From Symbiodinium natans (Eukaryota; Sar; Dinophyceae; Suessiales; Symbiodiniaceae), in the NCBI GenBank assembly GCA_905221605.1, contig CAJNDS010000434.1, positions 62,001-126,000 on the forward strand: a stretch of DNA of 64,000 nt. The letters are read 5' to 3'. Below, one piece after another: positions 22,721 through 34,787 of the stretch. The number at the start of each line of letters is the position of its first letter. Position 1 is the stretch's first letter. The translations under genes were made by a program, and so were the position numbers. Under the pieces are notes generated by a model, which saw nothing but the letters and a program-made list of their open reading frames with translations, was not told the DNA's origin and ran no database searches.

Positions 22721-23119
22721 TCAAATTCTAATCTTGCTTAGCCATGCTTGCATCTGCTGTTGTATGCTTGGGTTGGTGGAGCATGTCACAGACACGAGTC
22801 CATCACCAAAAGCCTGTGCACTTTCTGCAGCCATCCTCAACCAGGGATGGCCACTGAGTCCCAACAAATCTGGGGGGGGGGGGGGGAGAAAGGCTCCATG
22901 CAGTTCACTCCGGCCTCCCCTTGCCATGAGCTGCTTGAGGCCCGGCATGGCCCTTTCCATTGGAAACCTGGCACAAGCCGGCAATCGGCGGCTTTGGGTG
23001 CAGGAGTTCGCCGGGAGGCTTCAGAACTTGACGTATACTACTATTGAGTTGTATACTAGAAACACTAGGACTAAAGACTGTAGACTGCAGACTACAGACT
23101 GTAGGACTATAGACTATAG

Positions 23120-23680
23120 GACTAGAGTCTATATAGGACTGTAGGACGATAGGACAATGGGACTATAAGCAATAGACTGTCGACTACCATATACCATATA
23201 CTACCATGTGCCATATATACCGTGTCTAGTAGCCAGTCCTGGTTGGAGCCAGGGGGGTGGCCAGCGCCGCGGCCCTCCAGAAATGATGCAAAAAGCTGGG
23301 AGTTTAGCAAGAAGCTTGAGGGTTTTCTTCGCGGGATGAAAAAGTTCTCAAATTTCCTTCTAAGAATGGTCTGAGGCCCGGCTTTGGCTTTGCCTTTGCT
23401 CTGGTCATAGTACTTCTGCCAGATCTTACACCTCAAACTTGCCAAGATGCACTGCGCATTGGTTTTTGATTGCAGGAGCCCGCGCCACTGGTAGTACTCT
23501 CGCCAGCACTGCTGACCTGGTGCACGTCAACGCGCTGCACTGTGTCGCCGTGCCCGTGGTTGCTGCCAAGCTGGGATCCGCGCGATACGCCTCAAACTCC
23601 TCGGGCGACGTCCCTGCACTGTGTGCAGTGTCCATGCCAGGCATGTAGGACGAGCATGCAACAAACATTCACATTGCCAC
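23120..23680 (-). CDS. Candidate exons of an unrecognised gene
   Basis: Minus-strand blocks are AGTSPEEFEAYRADPSLAAT (about 23550-23620) and CKIWQKYYDQSKGKAKAG (about 23375-23430), followed by basic sequence ILRRKFENFF. They look coding but no family fits. Downstream (23035-23215) are short repeats of the type ACTATAGGACTA. Confidence 0.3.
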
Positions 23681-24547
23681 CACATGAAGCATCTCGCAGC
23701 AGCTTGCCATTTGGCCTGGCGGTGGCTCTGGGACTGAAGGCCTGGAGGCACGAAGCAGTTGCAAAGCAAGCCCTCTCTGGCAGACAACCCTCGTGTCAAG
23801 CCAGATACTCTGCGTCTCTCCACATGGCAGGCCAAGGATCACACGTGAAGCCTGCTTGAGGCATGGCCTGCAGGGGCAGCTCACAAACGCAGGAAGCCTT
23901 GAAGAAGCGTCCCAGCTGGCCTGCGAACCTGACCTGGCAGTAGCATGGCGGGAAGGGTGCGGCGGGGAGGGTGTGGCGGGGTCATGATCCTCGACTGCAT
24001 GGCGACAAAAGATTTGACACCTTGGATTAATCCTGAACAACTCATATCTGAATCGAAACGTTGTAAGTGCACGTCCGAACTGACTTGTTCTAAGTGCTTG
24101 CCAAATCCCTTATCCGTGTCACCAAACAAGCAGGTAGGCCTCTTCAACCACAAGCAGGTCACGTAGACCCCGGTCTCAAAAACGGGTCCAGCAAACACCC
24201 CAGCAAAACACGCAGTTTTCAGGAAACATAGACAAACAAACGTCTGGTAGCGACTGCAGATGCTATCCGCTCCAATACAGTAGCACAATGTCGACCGCTC
24301 CTTTCTACGAAAGGTTGCCTGTTTACCACGCGGCCCACGCGAAACGCATTTCCAAAGGCCAAAACAAGCCAGCGAATAGACACATCGAAACCACAGATAA
24401 AAACGATGAAAATGTGATGTTCCTGAGACGTGACATGCTGTTTGTCCCACGCAGGCCACACCAAAAAAACAACAAAAAACATCATAAACACGCTTACACA
24501 ACGTCCGCACGTTGGCGTTGTTGTTGTCGTTGTTGGTACCGTTGTTG

Positions 24548-24839
<292 letters not shown>

Positions 24840-25599
24840 TGCGGTTGCTGCTGCTGTGGTTTATTTGCACTTGTATGTGGAATTGCATTTGAAACTGGTG
24901 CACTTGCACTTGCATGTTGTATGTGCATGCGCATCGGCATTTGCGTTTGTTTAATCAGAACTAGTGTTGCCGTTGTTAGTATTGCTAGTAGTTGTTGTTG
25001 TTTTTGCTCTTCTTGTTGTTGTCGTTTCTTTTCTAAATGTTGTTGCTGTTCCTCTTCTTGTTGTTCTTCTTGTTGTTGCTACTTTTGTTGCCATGTTGTT
25101 CTTCCTAGGAACCAACCAAAAACGAACCTTTACGCCTCTGAGAACAAACAAAACGAATCCTTGCGCCTCTGCCTCAGTCCTTATTTGTGGGCGGCTGTGG
25201 GCGCCAGCCGTGTTGGACAAAGCATCCCAGCCCCGACTCAACACACTGGCATTCGTAGCGTGGGTTAAGCAGCCACAGCCACAGCTTTGCAGCACCATGC
25301 AGCACCCCACCCATCTTGCAAACATGACATCAAACACTTGCCAGGCAGGCTGCTCAGAGACGTTTGCGCCGAGGTTTCTCAGCATCTGTGCTTTCCTGAC
25401 AGCAAAGGATGCTTCACACCGGGGCCCGGTGAAGCCTACGAAGCCCAGAGAGGGCTCCTAAATAGTACTACTTGGAAAGGCGCCCTGCTTAAGGGACACC
25501 AGTCTTACTGCTACTCAGTGGGGAATTTGGGAATTTGAGGTGCCTTACACCCCAGTCAAGTAGTGGTACTCGGCTCTGGTCGGCAATGGGCCCGTATCT

Positions 25600-28300
25600 G
25601 ATGCCGCGCACCCGTTGGACCTCCCCCAAAGCCTATCCAAGATCCAAACACACAACATTTGCATCCTGCAACTTTGCCCTGAAAAAACGTATCGCCAACC
25701 CATGAACCTCAGAAGGAAACCCTGAAGCAGTCGGACCAATTCGCAACGGAGATACCCAATGTGGGCTGTGGAGGGTCTGGCCTCGCGGCCAAGGCAGCCT
25801 GCTCGGCATCCTTAACTGCGAAGTCCTGACCCAAGGCTGCCGCTGCTCGGGACAAGGCTCTCGGATCAACGGGACGAAACCGCTTGGGATGCCAGAATTG
25901 GCTCACGGAACATCACGGAACTGCAGAGCATTGCAGAGCCCTGCGGGGTCACCTGCTGTTCAGGAGCGCGCAGAGGGAAAGGCATGGCTGCACCGGCGCC
26001 GACGGTGCCGACGGCGCCTGCAGACTCAGATGTTGTGCCGACGAGGCGATGCAAGTCGCAAGCTCTCCTGCGGACCGGGGCCGCTTGAGAGGTGGCTCAC
26101 CTAAACATACAGCAAGTGCCTGAGAAGCTGAGAAGCTCAGAAATTTGAGAACTGAACTTGGTGCTGGGCCGATGGGCATCCCCATGGGCATCGCCACAGG
26201 AACCGGCATAGTCATCCCGGTAGGCATCCCAGGATTTGAAATCCCAGGGCTGGGAAAGGACTGGAGCTGTGGCACCGCTTGCACTTGCTGCTGCGGCATT
26301 TGCTGCGGCACTTGCTGCGGCATTTGCGGTGGCTGCTGCACGAGCTGTGGGCGCTGTAGGAGGTGTGGCTGGGTCACGGCCACAGCCACAGCTCCTACGG
26401 CCCCATAGCCGGAAGCAGCGACGGGTGGGGAAGCCAAAGCCTCAGTAAAAATAATCATTATAACAAAAACAAAAATACCAATAAGAATAGTAATCATAAT
26501 AGAAATAAAGCCTGAGTAGGACATGCGCCATGAACACGTGGTACCGCTGAGGTTTGGGCAGGCCGCGGCACCTGGCTGCCAAGGAATTTGTCCGGGTCGT
26601 GCCGCCACTCCCCCCCCCCCCACCCCCCCCAAACAAGAAGAAGCCACTTGCAACATCCTCCCACATGCAAAACTTTTTGATAATCTGTGGGATGTTCTGG
26701 AGGGTGGGCTCTCTCCAGGTTCCCTGCAAGATTCTCTGGGGGTGGGCACTCCTGGGAGACTCTGCAGGGGTCTCTGCGGACTCCTCGGCGGGATCCTCTA
26801 AAATGGCATCCTTGTGGGATTCTCTAAGCACGAACAGCGGAGTTAATAAACACCGAACAGGGCCGGGTCATGGCCTGCGACCACGTTCTGGGCCCGAGCT
26901 TGGCTTTGGGGAGCGCGGAAGACCTTCTCAAGTAGAGCGATTCACCGATGTTCACCGGCTGGGGGGAGGCGAGCAGAGGCAAATGCTTAGTTGCAGACTT
27001 GCTGAGCTGCGCTTTCAGCGCATCGATCATCTGCTGCCTGGCATCCAGTCCTCTGTCCTGCTGTCGAAAAGGCGGGCTTTGCATTCTGCACAAGGGACGG
27101 AAGTGATGGCTGTCCTATTCGGGCAATATTACTACGAGTATTATTGATATTTATTCTCATTATTTGACTCATGGAGCCGCGTGTTAACTGTGCTCTCGAG
27201 GCAGAGGCCCCGGCCAGCTGCGCCATGACATCAGAGAAAGCATCTCCCGCTGGAGCCGAAGGGCTGGGCTCCTGCGAGATGGATGGGAGGTGGGGGAAAC
27301 TCCTGCGCTGCTGGCTTGCCAACAGAAAACGGCGAAGCCAGGCAACGGATGACTGGTATGCGGAACGCTGAGGTCAAAATATAGTACACGTCAACATGTA
27401 CCCTCGATGATTTCCGAAAGATGCCACGAGCGACTCCTCGTCGTCCACATCAATGACCGGCAATGCAGGCCTCTGGCATTTTTGGACTCAGGTTGAGTCA
27501 GGTCGACCGAATGCAGGGCTAAAAAAGCAGAGAGCTGGGTCAGCTCTGGGATGCTGTGGGGGGCACGCCGTGGGGACCTCGACTTCCTCCGAGTCCTGGA
27601 GCTGGTATGCCCAACGGAGACGTTGGTAGGGTTTAGGGTTTAGGGTTTAGGGTATAGGGTAATTATAGGGTTTAGGGTTTAGGGTTTAGGGTTTAGGGTT
27701 TAGGGTTTAGGGTTTAGGGTTTAGGGCTTAGGGTAGTGTCGATGGCTCATGTGACCCGGTGCCCCAGGAACGCTGCAAAGCAAGTTGGCGTGTGGCGCCA
27801 TCTTCAGTCCATCAGACAATACTTCCTGCACGCACTGCAATTTCTTACGTGGCCTCGGCGAGGCTAAGCAACACAGGGCCATCGTCGCTTGGCCTCAGGA
27901 AGCTGCCACAGAGCAGCCTATCTGAGATCAAGTGAATCTGGGGTCCCAACAGCGGAAGCTGTTGCGTGCCAACACTGTCCAGCTTCGCCTACCGTCACAT
28001 TCTTGCTGGAGGCAGGTGCTTCAACACTGCACGAAACGCGCTTTAAAGGAAGAAGCGGTCTCCGCATTGTTTCCCTCCAAAGGTGGCGGACCCGTAAGGC
28101 GCTCAGCAAGGAGGCCCGTTGCTCCATGCACTCATCCACATGGCCTCGAGTGGCAAGAACTTCTTGTCCAAAGAGCAAAAAAACACGATTCCCCTTTCCC
28201 CTTGCTGGCAATCAAGCCGGCAGGTCCGAGCAAGGAGGGAAAATCTGCAGCCATGGCATCAGCAGGAATTACATTCAGTGACAGCTCACGATGACGCTCA
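25600..28300 (-). CDS. Gln/Pro-rich protein gene, multi-exon, unrecognised
   Basis: The best exon (about 26140-26440) encodes a low-complexity region with PQMPQQVPQQMPQQQVQAVP, then FPSPGISNPGMPTG and a Met/Pro/Gly run. The next exon downstream starts after an AG at about 26098 and reads EPPLKRPRSAGELATCIASS. A third (about 25760-25900) reads FWHPKRFRPVDPRALSRAAA. Upstream candidates are GDAFSDVMAQLAGASASRAQ (about 27185-27245), RQQMIDALKAQLSKSATK (about 26980-27040) and GQEVLATRGHVDECMEQRAS (about 28120-28180). The basic KRPR stretch and the Q/P-rich composition suggest a nuclear or RNA-associated protein, but no domain is visible. It follows CSN2 on the same strand. Ends are approximate. 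Confidence 0.45.
27628..27735. repeat. Interstitial telomeric repeat (TTTAGGG)n
   Basis: About 13 TTTAGGG units, interrupted once by TATAGGGTAATTATAGGG. It may lie in an intron of the Gln/Pro-rich gene. Confidence 0.93.
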
Positions 28301-28577
28301 CGTTGGGGCTCTCTGCAAAGCTGCAGGTGCTACAAGAATCTGGTTTTGTTGCTTGCATTCCTGGCGACCTTACTGTGCACATCATGCTGTATATTGCATG
28401 AGGTGAGAGGCCGCATCGATCGGTGCGGATGTGGCTCTTCTGGTTTTCAGGCCAAGCTGATCTGCAAGAGGGGCACTAGGCGCGGCACCAGTGGCACTTT
28501 AGTTGCACTTCACAGTTGGCGCAGCCCGCCATATCTTAACCAACCCAGGCAGGCCCAAAGCAGAGCTCTTTGTGCCC

Positions 28578-31500
28578 TCATCCGTGCTGCATCTGATTGA
28601 GCTTGGTATGGAGGCTGCTGTGAATCCGCTCGAAGGAGTCGACCTGTTTGACAGAGAAAACGCCCAACAGATTTCAAATGATTGTGGGATACTTTCTGAG
28701 ATACTTTGTGGGATACTTTGGGGGATATTTTGTGGGATACTTGGTGAGATACTTTGTGGGAGAACTCGGCTCCCGGCCCACTTCTGCAGGCCAGTGAACT
28801 GCTTGGCTTTCTCCCCACGACCGGAGCTGACTTGCAGGAAGCCCTGCGCGTGCCGTCAGTCCAACCATTCCCAGCCTAGGGCCTAGGAACCTTGAGAAGA
28901 CCTAGGGTTTAAAATATGGTTGATATTTGAGAAGAAGGCTTCCTGTTTCGACTCTGTGCTGGTAAGTTCTACAAGTTGCCTCAATGCCATCGATGCGAGC
29001 TGCAATTTTCTCGTCGAGGATCAGCTGAACCAAGAGGCTCACCACCTGCGGAGCTTGTGCCCCCGAGATGTTTTCAAGAGCCTCGTGCACCTCTGAACCG
29101 GAGCCTCCTCATTGGCAACGTTGATCTCCTTGGCAAGGAAGTCCAAGCTAACACATCGGTAGGGCTTGATGATGTTCTGGAGAACCTGCTTCTGTAGCCG
29201 ACAGGTCAGCAATGGCAGTTTCACAAGTGAGTCTCGATCATCTTGACAGGTTTGGGGCTTGGGAACATGCAGGGCCTGGGGCTTTGCGGTTTTGGGGCTA
29301 GGGTCCCTTCTCTACTACACCTTTCAGCTGAGTCCAGGAGGCCTGCAAGCGGATGTTTCGAAGCAGGTCCTCACACACTCACATCGGAAGGAGCTGCAAA
29401 ACAACCACCCCGAAACAGTCGAAGCTCGCATCCACAAGCAAGACCTTGAACAGCCGTCCTGCAGATACGTGCGAATGAAGCTGTCAGAGAGAATCCGGTA
29501 AGACGGATTGGTCAAGAGCTGGTCGATCGTGCCAATGTCATTCTGCCTTTATGGGCAGGGATCTTGTCAAGGCAAGTGTCAGCTCCTCTCCGCCCCTCAT
29601 GTTGAGCCCTTTTTGAGGAGAGCCCCACACACACACATCGGCCCGGGGCTCCCACTCGTATGCCGTTCGCAACGAGGCCATCGCGCTTATTTCAGGATCG
29701 TCCTGATACACCTGGCGAGGCAGGAAAGACATGGACAACTTCCTCCCTTCCAGTCTTTTTTCCTTCTGATCTGTGTGCCCTCCATATCCCTCCGAAGTGT
29801 TCCAGCGATGGGCGTTGCATACTGCGTGACCGAGCTTGAGGACAAGAGTCCGCGAGCAAGCGGATCGATTGCACTACATGAATTCGTGAGGTTAACAAAA
29901 TTTTCACAGTTGCCGTCACGACTGGAGTCCGAATGCGAGACGAAGGGCTTCCTGCTGGAACAGAAACATGCGAGGCGCTTGCAAGGCGTGATCTCTTTAC
30001 TCTCTCTCCCCCCTGCCCTCCACAATGTCAGGTACAATTGTGCGCCTTGGCTTCACGCGAATCAAATGGGTTGATCGAGGAAAGCGCAAGCATGTTGGCC
30101 AACACCTAAGCCGAAGCACGATGCAGCTCGAGCATGAGGACAGCCTCTCCCGCATCCCGAGGCAGGCGCAACATATTTGAGCATGGTCTTTGCCCGGCTC
30201 GCATTGCCAGTCTCTTGGTAGTTCTTGAAAGCTTCAAAGAACTCATTGTAGGCCGCCTGCCAGCATCTGAACATCCCCCAAAACACTTCAAGACGTTGAA
30301 TGACTGAATGCTGCACAAACCTCCGAGACATGTTTTGCGAATGCCCTGTTCAACAGCTCTGGCAACGGTCTAGGGCCATGTGTCACCACGACCGAGCAGA
30401 ATGACTTGCCTAAAGTCGTGTGTATTGCTAACTCCATGCGACGGCTGTTTGAAGAGACGATTTCTTGCGAACCCAAATGTCAGCAAAGCCTCCCACTTCT
30501 TCTCGCTCATGAACATCTTGCCCCCGCTCTCTCGGATCACCGCAATATTGCGCGGGTCCGCGATTGCCTAAGTGGGGTCTTGCACTGGCTTGCAACTTGA
30601 TGGGCAAACATGGGCGGATCTGTGGACCAGACAGATGTGAGGTTGATGGTCTTCGGGTAGATCTCCTGCGGGTCTCGGGTTTGCGAGCTGATGCGCCTAG
30701 CCTGCGCCTACTTCGCATGCCCAAGTCCTTCATGCGCATGGAGTTCTTGGTCAAAGTGCACATCTGCCAGGCAGCATCGCGCTGAGCAGGCTGACGGCAG
30801 AGCAGGAGACAGATGGCCATTCGTGCGCCTGGATCTCGAGCGCATAGACTTCGAGCAGATGCGACCCCTGCCAAGCCGCCAAGCTTCAAGATGCCTCTTT
30901 GACTTACAAACTTCGTTTCAGTGCACCTGAAAAAGCGTAATGTTGATTCGGTTTGCTTCAGAATGACCCCGGCCTTGCTGACATCGTCCGTCCCATCTGG
31001 CTTCTGGCAAGTCCTGTGCAGTGCCTGCAGCCAAACTTTGCTTCACTCTCACCCACTTGAATCAGCTTGAACCGACTTGCCATTGATATACAAACACAAG
31101 AGTTGACCTTCTTTGTCAGAGCTTATCTGCTTCACCCTTCGCTTCCTTTCAAGCGCGGTGGTGGTGGGGGGGCTGGGGTCAGGGGAGCGCGGGCCTTCAC
31201 CAGGCGCTGCAGCTTCTGGACGTCGCCTCTCATCGGCTGTTTCTTTTACGCGCTGCAAAGTGAAGATTGTGAAGTCAGTTCCGCCCCCCCCCCCCTCCCC
31301 CCCGGGCCCATCTCCAGGTGCAGCTTCGCAAGCTTCACGGAGGTGCTGAACCAGAGCCTCGCGCATTTGCTTGGTTGCAGCTTCGCCTCTTGGGCTCCTG
31401 TGGGGCTTCCGTGGGGCATCTTGGGCACCGGGCCGCTGGTTCGCCGTGGCCTTCAAGGCATCGAGGGTGAGCTCGTAGATGGTCTCCAGCTTCGTCAGGT

Positions 31501-32604
31501 CGCTGGCCGACGACACGGAATCCAGCACCTCATACGCAAGGTGTGAGCCTTCCTTCAAGGCACCGAGAGGCCAGTAGAAGCATAAAAAGAGCAGCTGGGC
31601 TCCACTCCGTGTTGATCGCCTCGCTGGCATCATTCCTGGTCACCTTCAGCTTGGTGCGGCACCAAGGTAGCGGCAGATTCGCTACGCTGCAACGCTCCCT
31701 GTACTCCCCAGACTGAAAAAAAAAAAAAAAGAGGCCTGGTCCATGTAGCTCAAGAGCTCCCGGTAGCGCGTGGCCATGTCCTCAAACCTCCCAATCCTGG
31801 CACCTGGGAGTCTCATGCCACGACTCCAAAACCCCAAGAAAAGTGGGAAGATGCGGAGATCCGGGCACAGGATCACGATGTTTTGGAGGGCCTTGAACCT
31901 CCAAACGACCTGGCCGCCATGCTCCCCGATTCTCTGCTTAAAGAGGCACATGTTGCGCGATCCCCGCGCTTCACGTTACCAAAGTGAAGAGAGCCTCGCT
32001 TCCGCGTGCGGTCTCCAAAGTAACCACTCGCTGGAACTGCTCAAGGGCCTTACAGCGTTTCGCATACATTCTCCCAGACTCTGGCAGATCTGAGGAGCCA
32101 GAGCGCAAAAAAAAAAAACAGCACTTGGAGTTGTTGCCTGTTCCGGGTAGTTCTGCTTGTTGTCATCAGCCTGAGAACAGAACGTTTGCTGAGCACAAGC
32201 TTCCGATACTCCCCTTAGAACCTTAATAAAAACAACATTTTTAATATCCTCCTGGGTTCTATATACACAAAAATGAAAAATCCCAGGCAGGATATAGCCT
32301 CAGGCCGCTTAGGCTACCTACCAGGCGCCGCCTCGTAGAAGGTGTTCTCGATCTGGATGGCCTCTTCGTCTCCATCCTGTTTGCCACACCAGCTTAGGGC
32401 ATTGGATGGTTTTTTGGGCAATTAATATATTTCAAAAAACAGTCAAGCACGACATATTGCAAAAAAAATGATACTTCTATTTTAAAATATTGCAAAATAC
32501 TGGTTTGTTGTAGGCTTTGGCCCGTTTAGGCCCCCCGCCTCCTCCTCGGCGCCACCATAGGGATCATCATCGGACTCGTACTCAAACTCATCCGAGTCTG
32601 ACAT
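28578..32604 (-). CDS. CSN2: COP9 signalosome complex subunit 2
   Basis: CSN2 is a PCI-domain subunit of the COP9 signalosome, which removes NEDD8 from cullins. The ATG at 32604 opens an acidic N-terminus (MSDSDEFEYESDDDPYGG, exon 32604-32539, GC 5' splice site) typical of CSN2. Then follow, in CSN2 order: AIQIENTFYEAA (from 32376), ALEQFQRVVTLE (32048), RFKALQNIVIL (about 31900), GRFEDMATRYRELLSYMD (about 31795), LETIYELTLDALKATANQR (about 31490), LWFSTSVKLAKLHLEMG (about 31360), ALHRTCQKPDGTDD (about 31020), HLLEVYALEIQ (about 30865), IAVIRESGGKM (about 30545), EFFEAFKNYQETGNASRA (about 30255), NSCSAIDPLAR (about 29895), QDDPEISAMASLRTAYE (about 29715), TIDQLLTNPSYRIL (about 29545), and the PCI winged helix QVLQNIIKPYRCVSLDFLAK (about 29190) with SLLVQLILDEKIAARIDG (about 29035). 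The tail is KQFTGLQKWAGS (about 28815) and ERIHSSLHTKLNQMQHG with stop at 28578. The gene appears complete. Confidence 0.92.
28683..28772. repeat. Intronic 15-bp tandem repeat
   Basis: About six imperfect copies of GTGGGATACTTT(G) with GAGATACTTT variants, inside the last intron of the CSN2 gene. Confidence 0.8.
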
Positions 32605-32879
32605 CCTCCTCCTCCGCGAAAGTCTTGCGGAAGAGCAGGTGTCGAGTCTAGCGGGTTGGGCTTAGGGTGCTTCTATTTTTCCTGCTTGTCTCATCCTTCT
32701 CATCGTCTAGCAAAAACGAATCCGGTCGCCAGTCACATTCGCAAGGACTTGCGTCTGCACAAGGCAACACATAGTTCGCGCTTTGTCCGGAGAGGGCCCG
32801 CGTTTCCCTAAATAAAGGTACCCCGAATGCACCCCAAACTGCTCTAATCCTTCTCATCGGAACCCCCAAAGATTACTAT

Positions 32880-34720
32880 TGTCGGAACTTCGCAGTAACA
32901 GTGTCTGAGGCAAACTACAACTGGAGCCCCTCAACCTGCAAATCAGTCGCCTGCTGGGTTGTGCAAATTGCGCTTCTCTGCTTTCCTGCCCTTTTGTCTT
33001 CATTTGAGTGGTTCGGAAGCTTCCACCATGCTCATGCTTCACCTTTCTTTGCCGTGCAGAATCGTGCAGATGCAGGCATTGCAATCAGCGGACTGCTCTT
33101 GGCATCCTCACCGATCTGGCCCAGCGCTCCGAGAACCTGCATGAGTCGGGCCAGCCGCGATGCAAAACGTCTGCAAGCGGCCCGCGCCTTGTCAGCACAT
33201 ACTCCTACGGTTGGCACATGCCACCATGACCATGGCATGCACCTGCCAGAAGCACTAAAAGTGGCCGTTGAGGAGACCCCCGAAAAGAGCAAACGAGCAC
33301 ACAAGGACCCAGGGCGCCTGAGCCTGGAATTCGGCTGAGCCCATGAAGAGCCCAAAAGATGCAGAGACTGCAGTGAAAAAGACACCCGCAAGGTTTTATT
33401 CCAGGAGCCGGAGCGTGGCTCCGGAAGCAGGCCTCGGGACATCATCCCGCCACCACGCCTCAAAAAGCCCTCCCACTTTTCCACGGCTTTTTTTGGTTGT
33501 TCAGGCGGCACTAAATAGTTGGGCAACTACCAGGTACCTGAACTGGAGGTGCGCAGCAGTTGCTTCGCTATTGCGCGACGTCACGCTGCACTGGCCTCAG
33601 GGCCAATGCACTACCTAAGCTACTGAGTAGGTGCTCAAGAGCTCAGACTCAGCTGTGGCCAGATGCCTTTCGCATCTGCTGGCATTGCGAAGCCACAGAC
33701 AGACTGCAGGTCAACAGCGCAATTCATGTCGCATTCAAAACACTAGCTGCTCTGATGCCCCAGAAGTCTCTAAACAAAAGGCCGACCAGGTCACTAGCTA
33801 TGTCACGCTGATGTATCGCATTGTATGCCACAGTCTATCTGGCACAGCTCTCCTCCATCAGCACACTTTGCTCAGCTCGCGTGTGTCATTTTGGCACGCA
33901 CGCAGCTTACCACGGAGCAGTATGTGACAGCGCGTCACAACTCTTTGCCGGCGCTGGCTTGCTCGTAAACTTGCGCGAAGGCCTGGTCCTTGCATGCGCT
34001 GAGAGCTGGCACATCTCCATCTGCAGGGCTGACTGTGGTGCAGCGGTATGAGTGCAGCCACAACCGTCCATGAATGTCCTTCATGATTCGGCCCATGAAG
34101 TCCACAAAGACCTTGCCCAGCACCGTAGGGTGGTAAAGAGTGCAGAGGCCGTCAGATTTAAGTCCAAGGCTAAGGTTCACAGCATCTAACCCTGTGGGAA
34201 CAACAACGACAACACCTCAAATGCCCTGTGTGCAGCCGCCCGCAGTCCTGCTCACAGTGTGGACTTCCCAAGATCCCAAGATGGCCCTTTACGCTGTCCA
34301 GCATGGTGTACACCAGTGCACGTCACAGACTCGCATGCTACTTGCTGCATCCTAAAATGCCCAAACTGTCTCACTCAAAAAGGTGTAAACTGTAGATGTA
34401 CGAGCGGTGTCCATTAGACCGGAAGACCCTCCACGCCAAGATGTGAGTTTTCTACGCTGCCCGCGTAAAAGCCTGAGCACCCTAACACCGTTGCAGAGCT
34501 ACAGAAAGGGATGTTGCGCTGATCCACACCGTTAGACGCCGTTACACCCCGCGTAACCTGTGAAAAAAGATGCAAAGGTCCGGCCTTGTGCTGGTTGGCC
34601 TCAGCGATGGGCTCAACCACCTTCAGCGTTCTCGCGTAGAGCCGCAGCATGTCCATGGCACGGCCTTGGCACCAGTAGGGAATAAAAAAAGGCTGGTGTT
34701 GGGCCACTCAGTGCCTGCTT
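32880..34720 (-). CDS. Unrecognised gene between CAND1 and CSN2
   Basis: Minus-strand blocks of coding character are MDMLRLYARTLKVVEPIAEA (about 34600-34655), LGLKSDGLCTLYHPTVLGKV (about 34110-34165), FVDFMGRIMKDIHGRLWLHS (about 34045-34105) and RLARLMQVLGALGQIGEDAK (about 33100-33155). The last recalls a HEAT repeat (ALGxIGxxA). They lie between the CAND1 end and the CSN2 start on the same strand. No family was recognised, and they could belong to one or two genes. Some could be late CAND1 exons, although they do not fit the known CAND1 C-terminus. Confidence 0.35.
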
Positions 34721-34787
34721 TCAAGGTCTTTCATCCGACTCTCGCTCTCCACTTCGCTTGGACGGTGGTTGATGTGGCTACTAGTTA

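Noticed and set aside
28683-28772. Possible CRISPR-like array because of regular short repeats
   Set aside because: The repeats are contiguous and degenerate without unique spacers, and they lie inside an intron of a eukaryotic gene.
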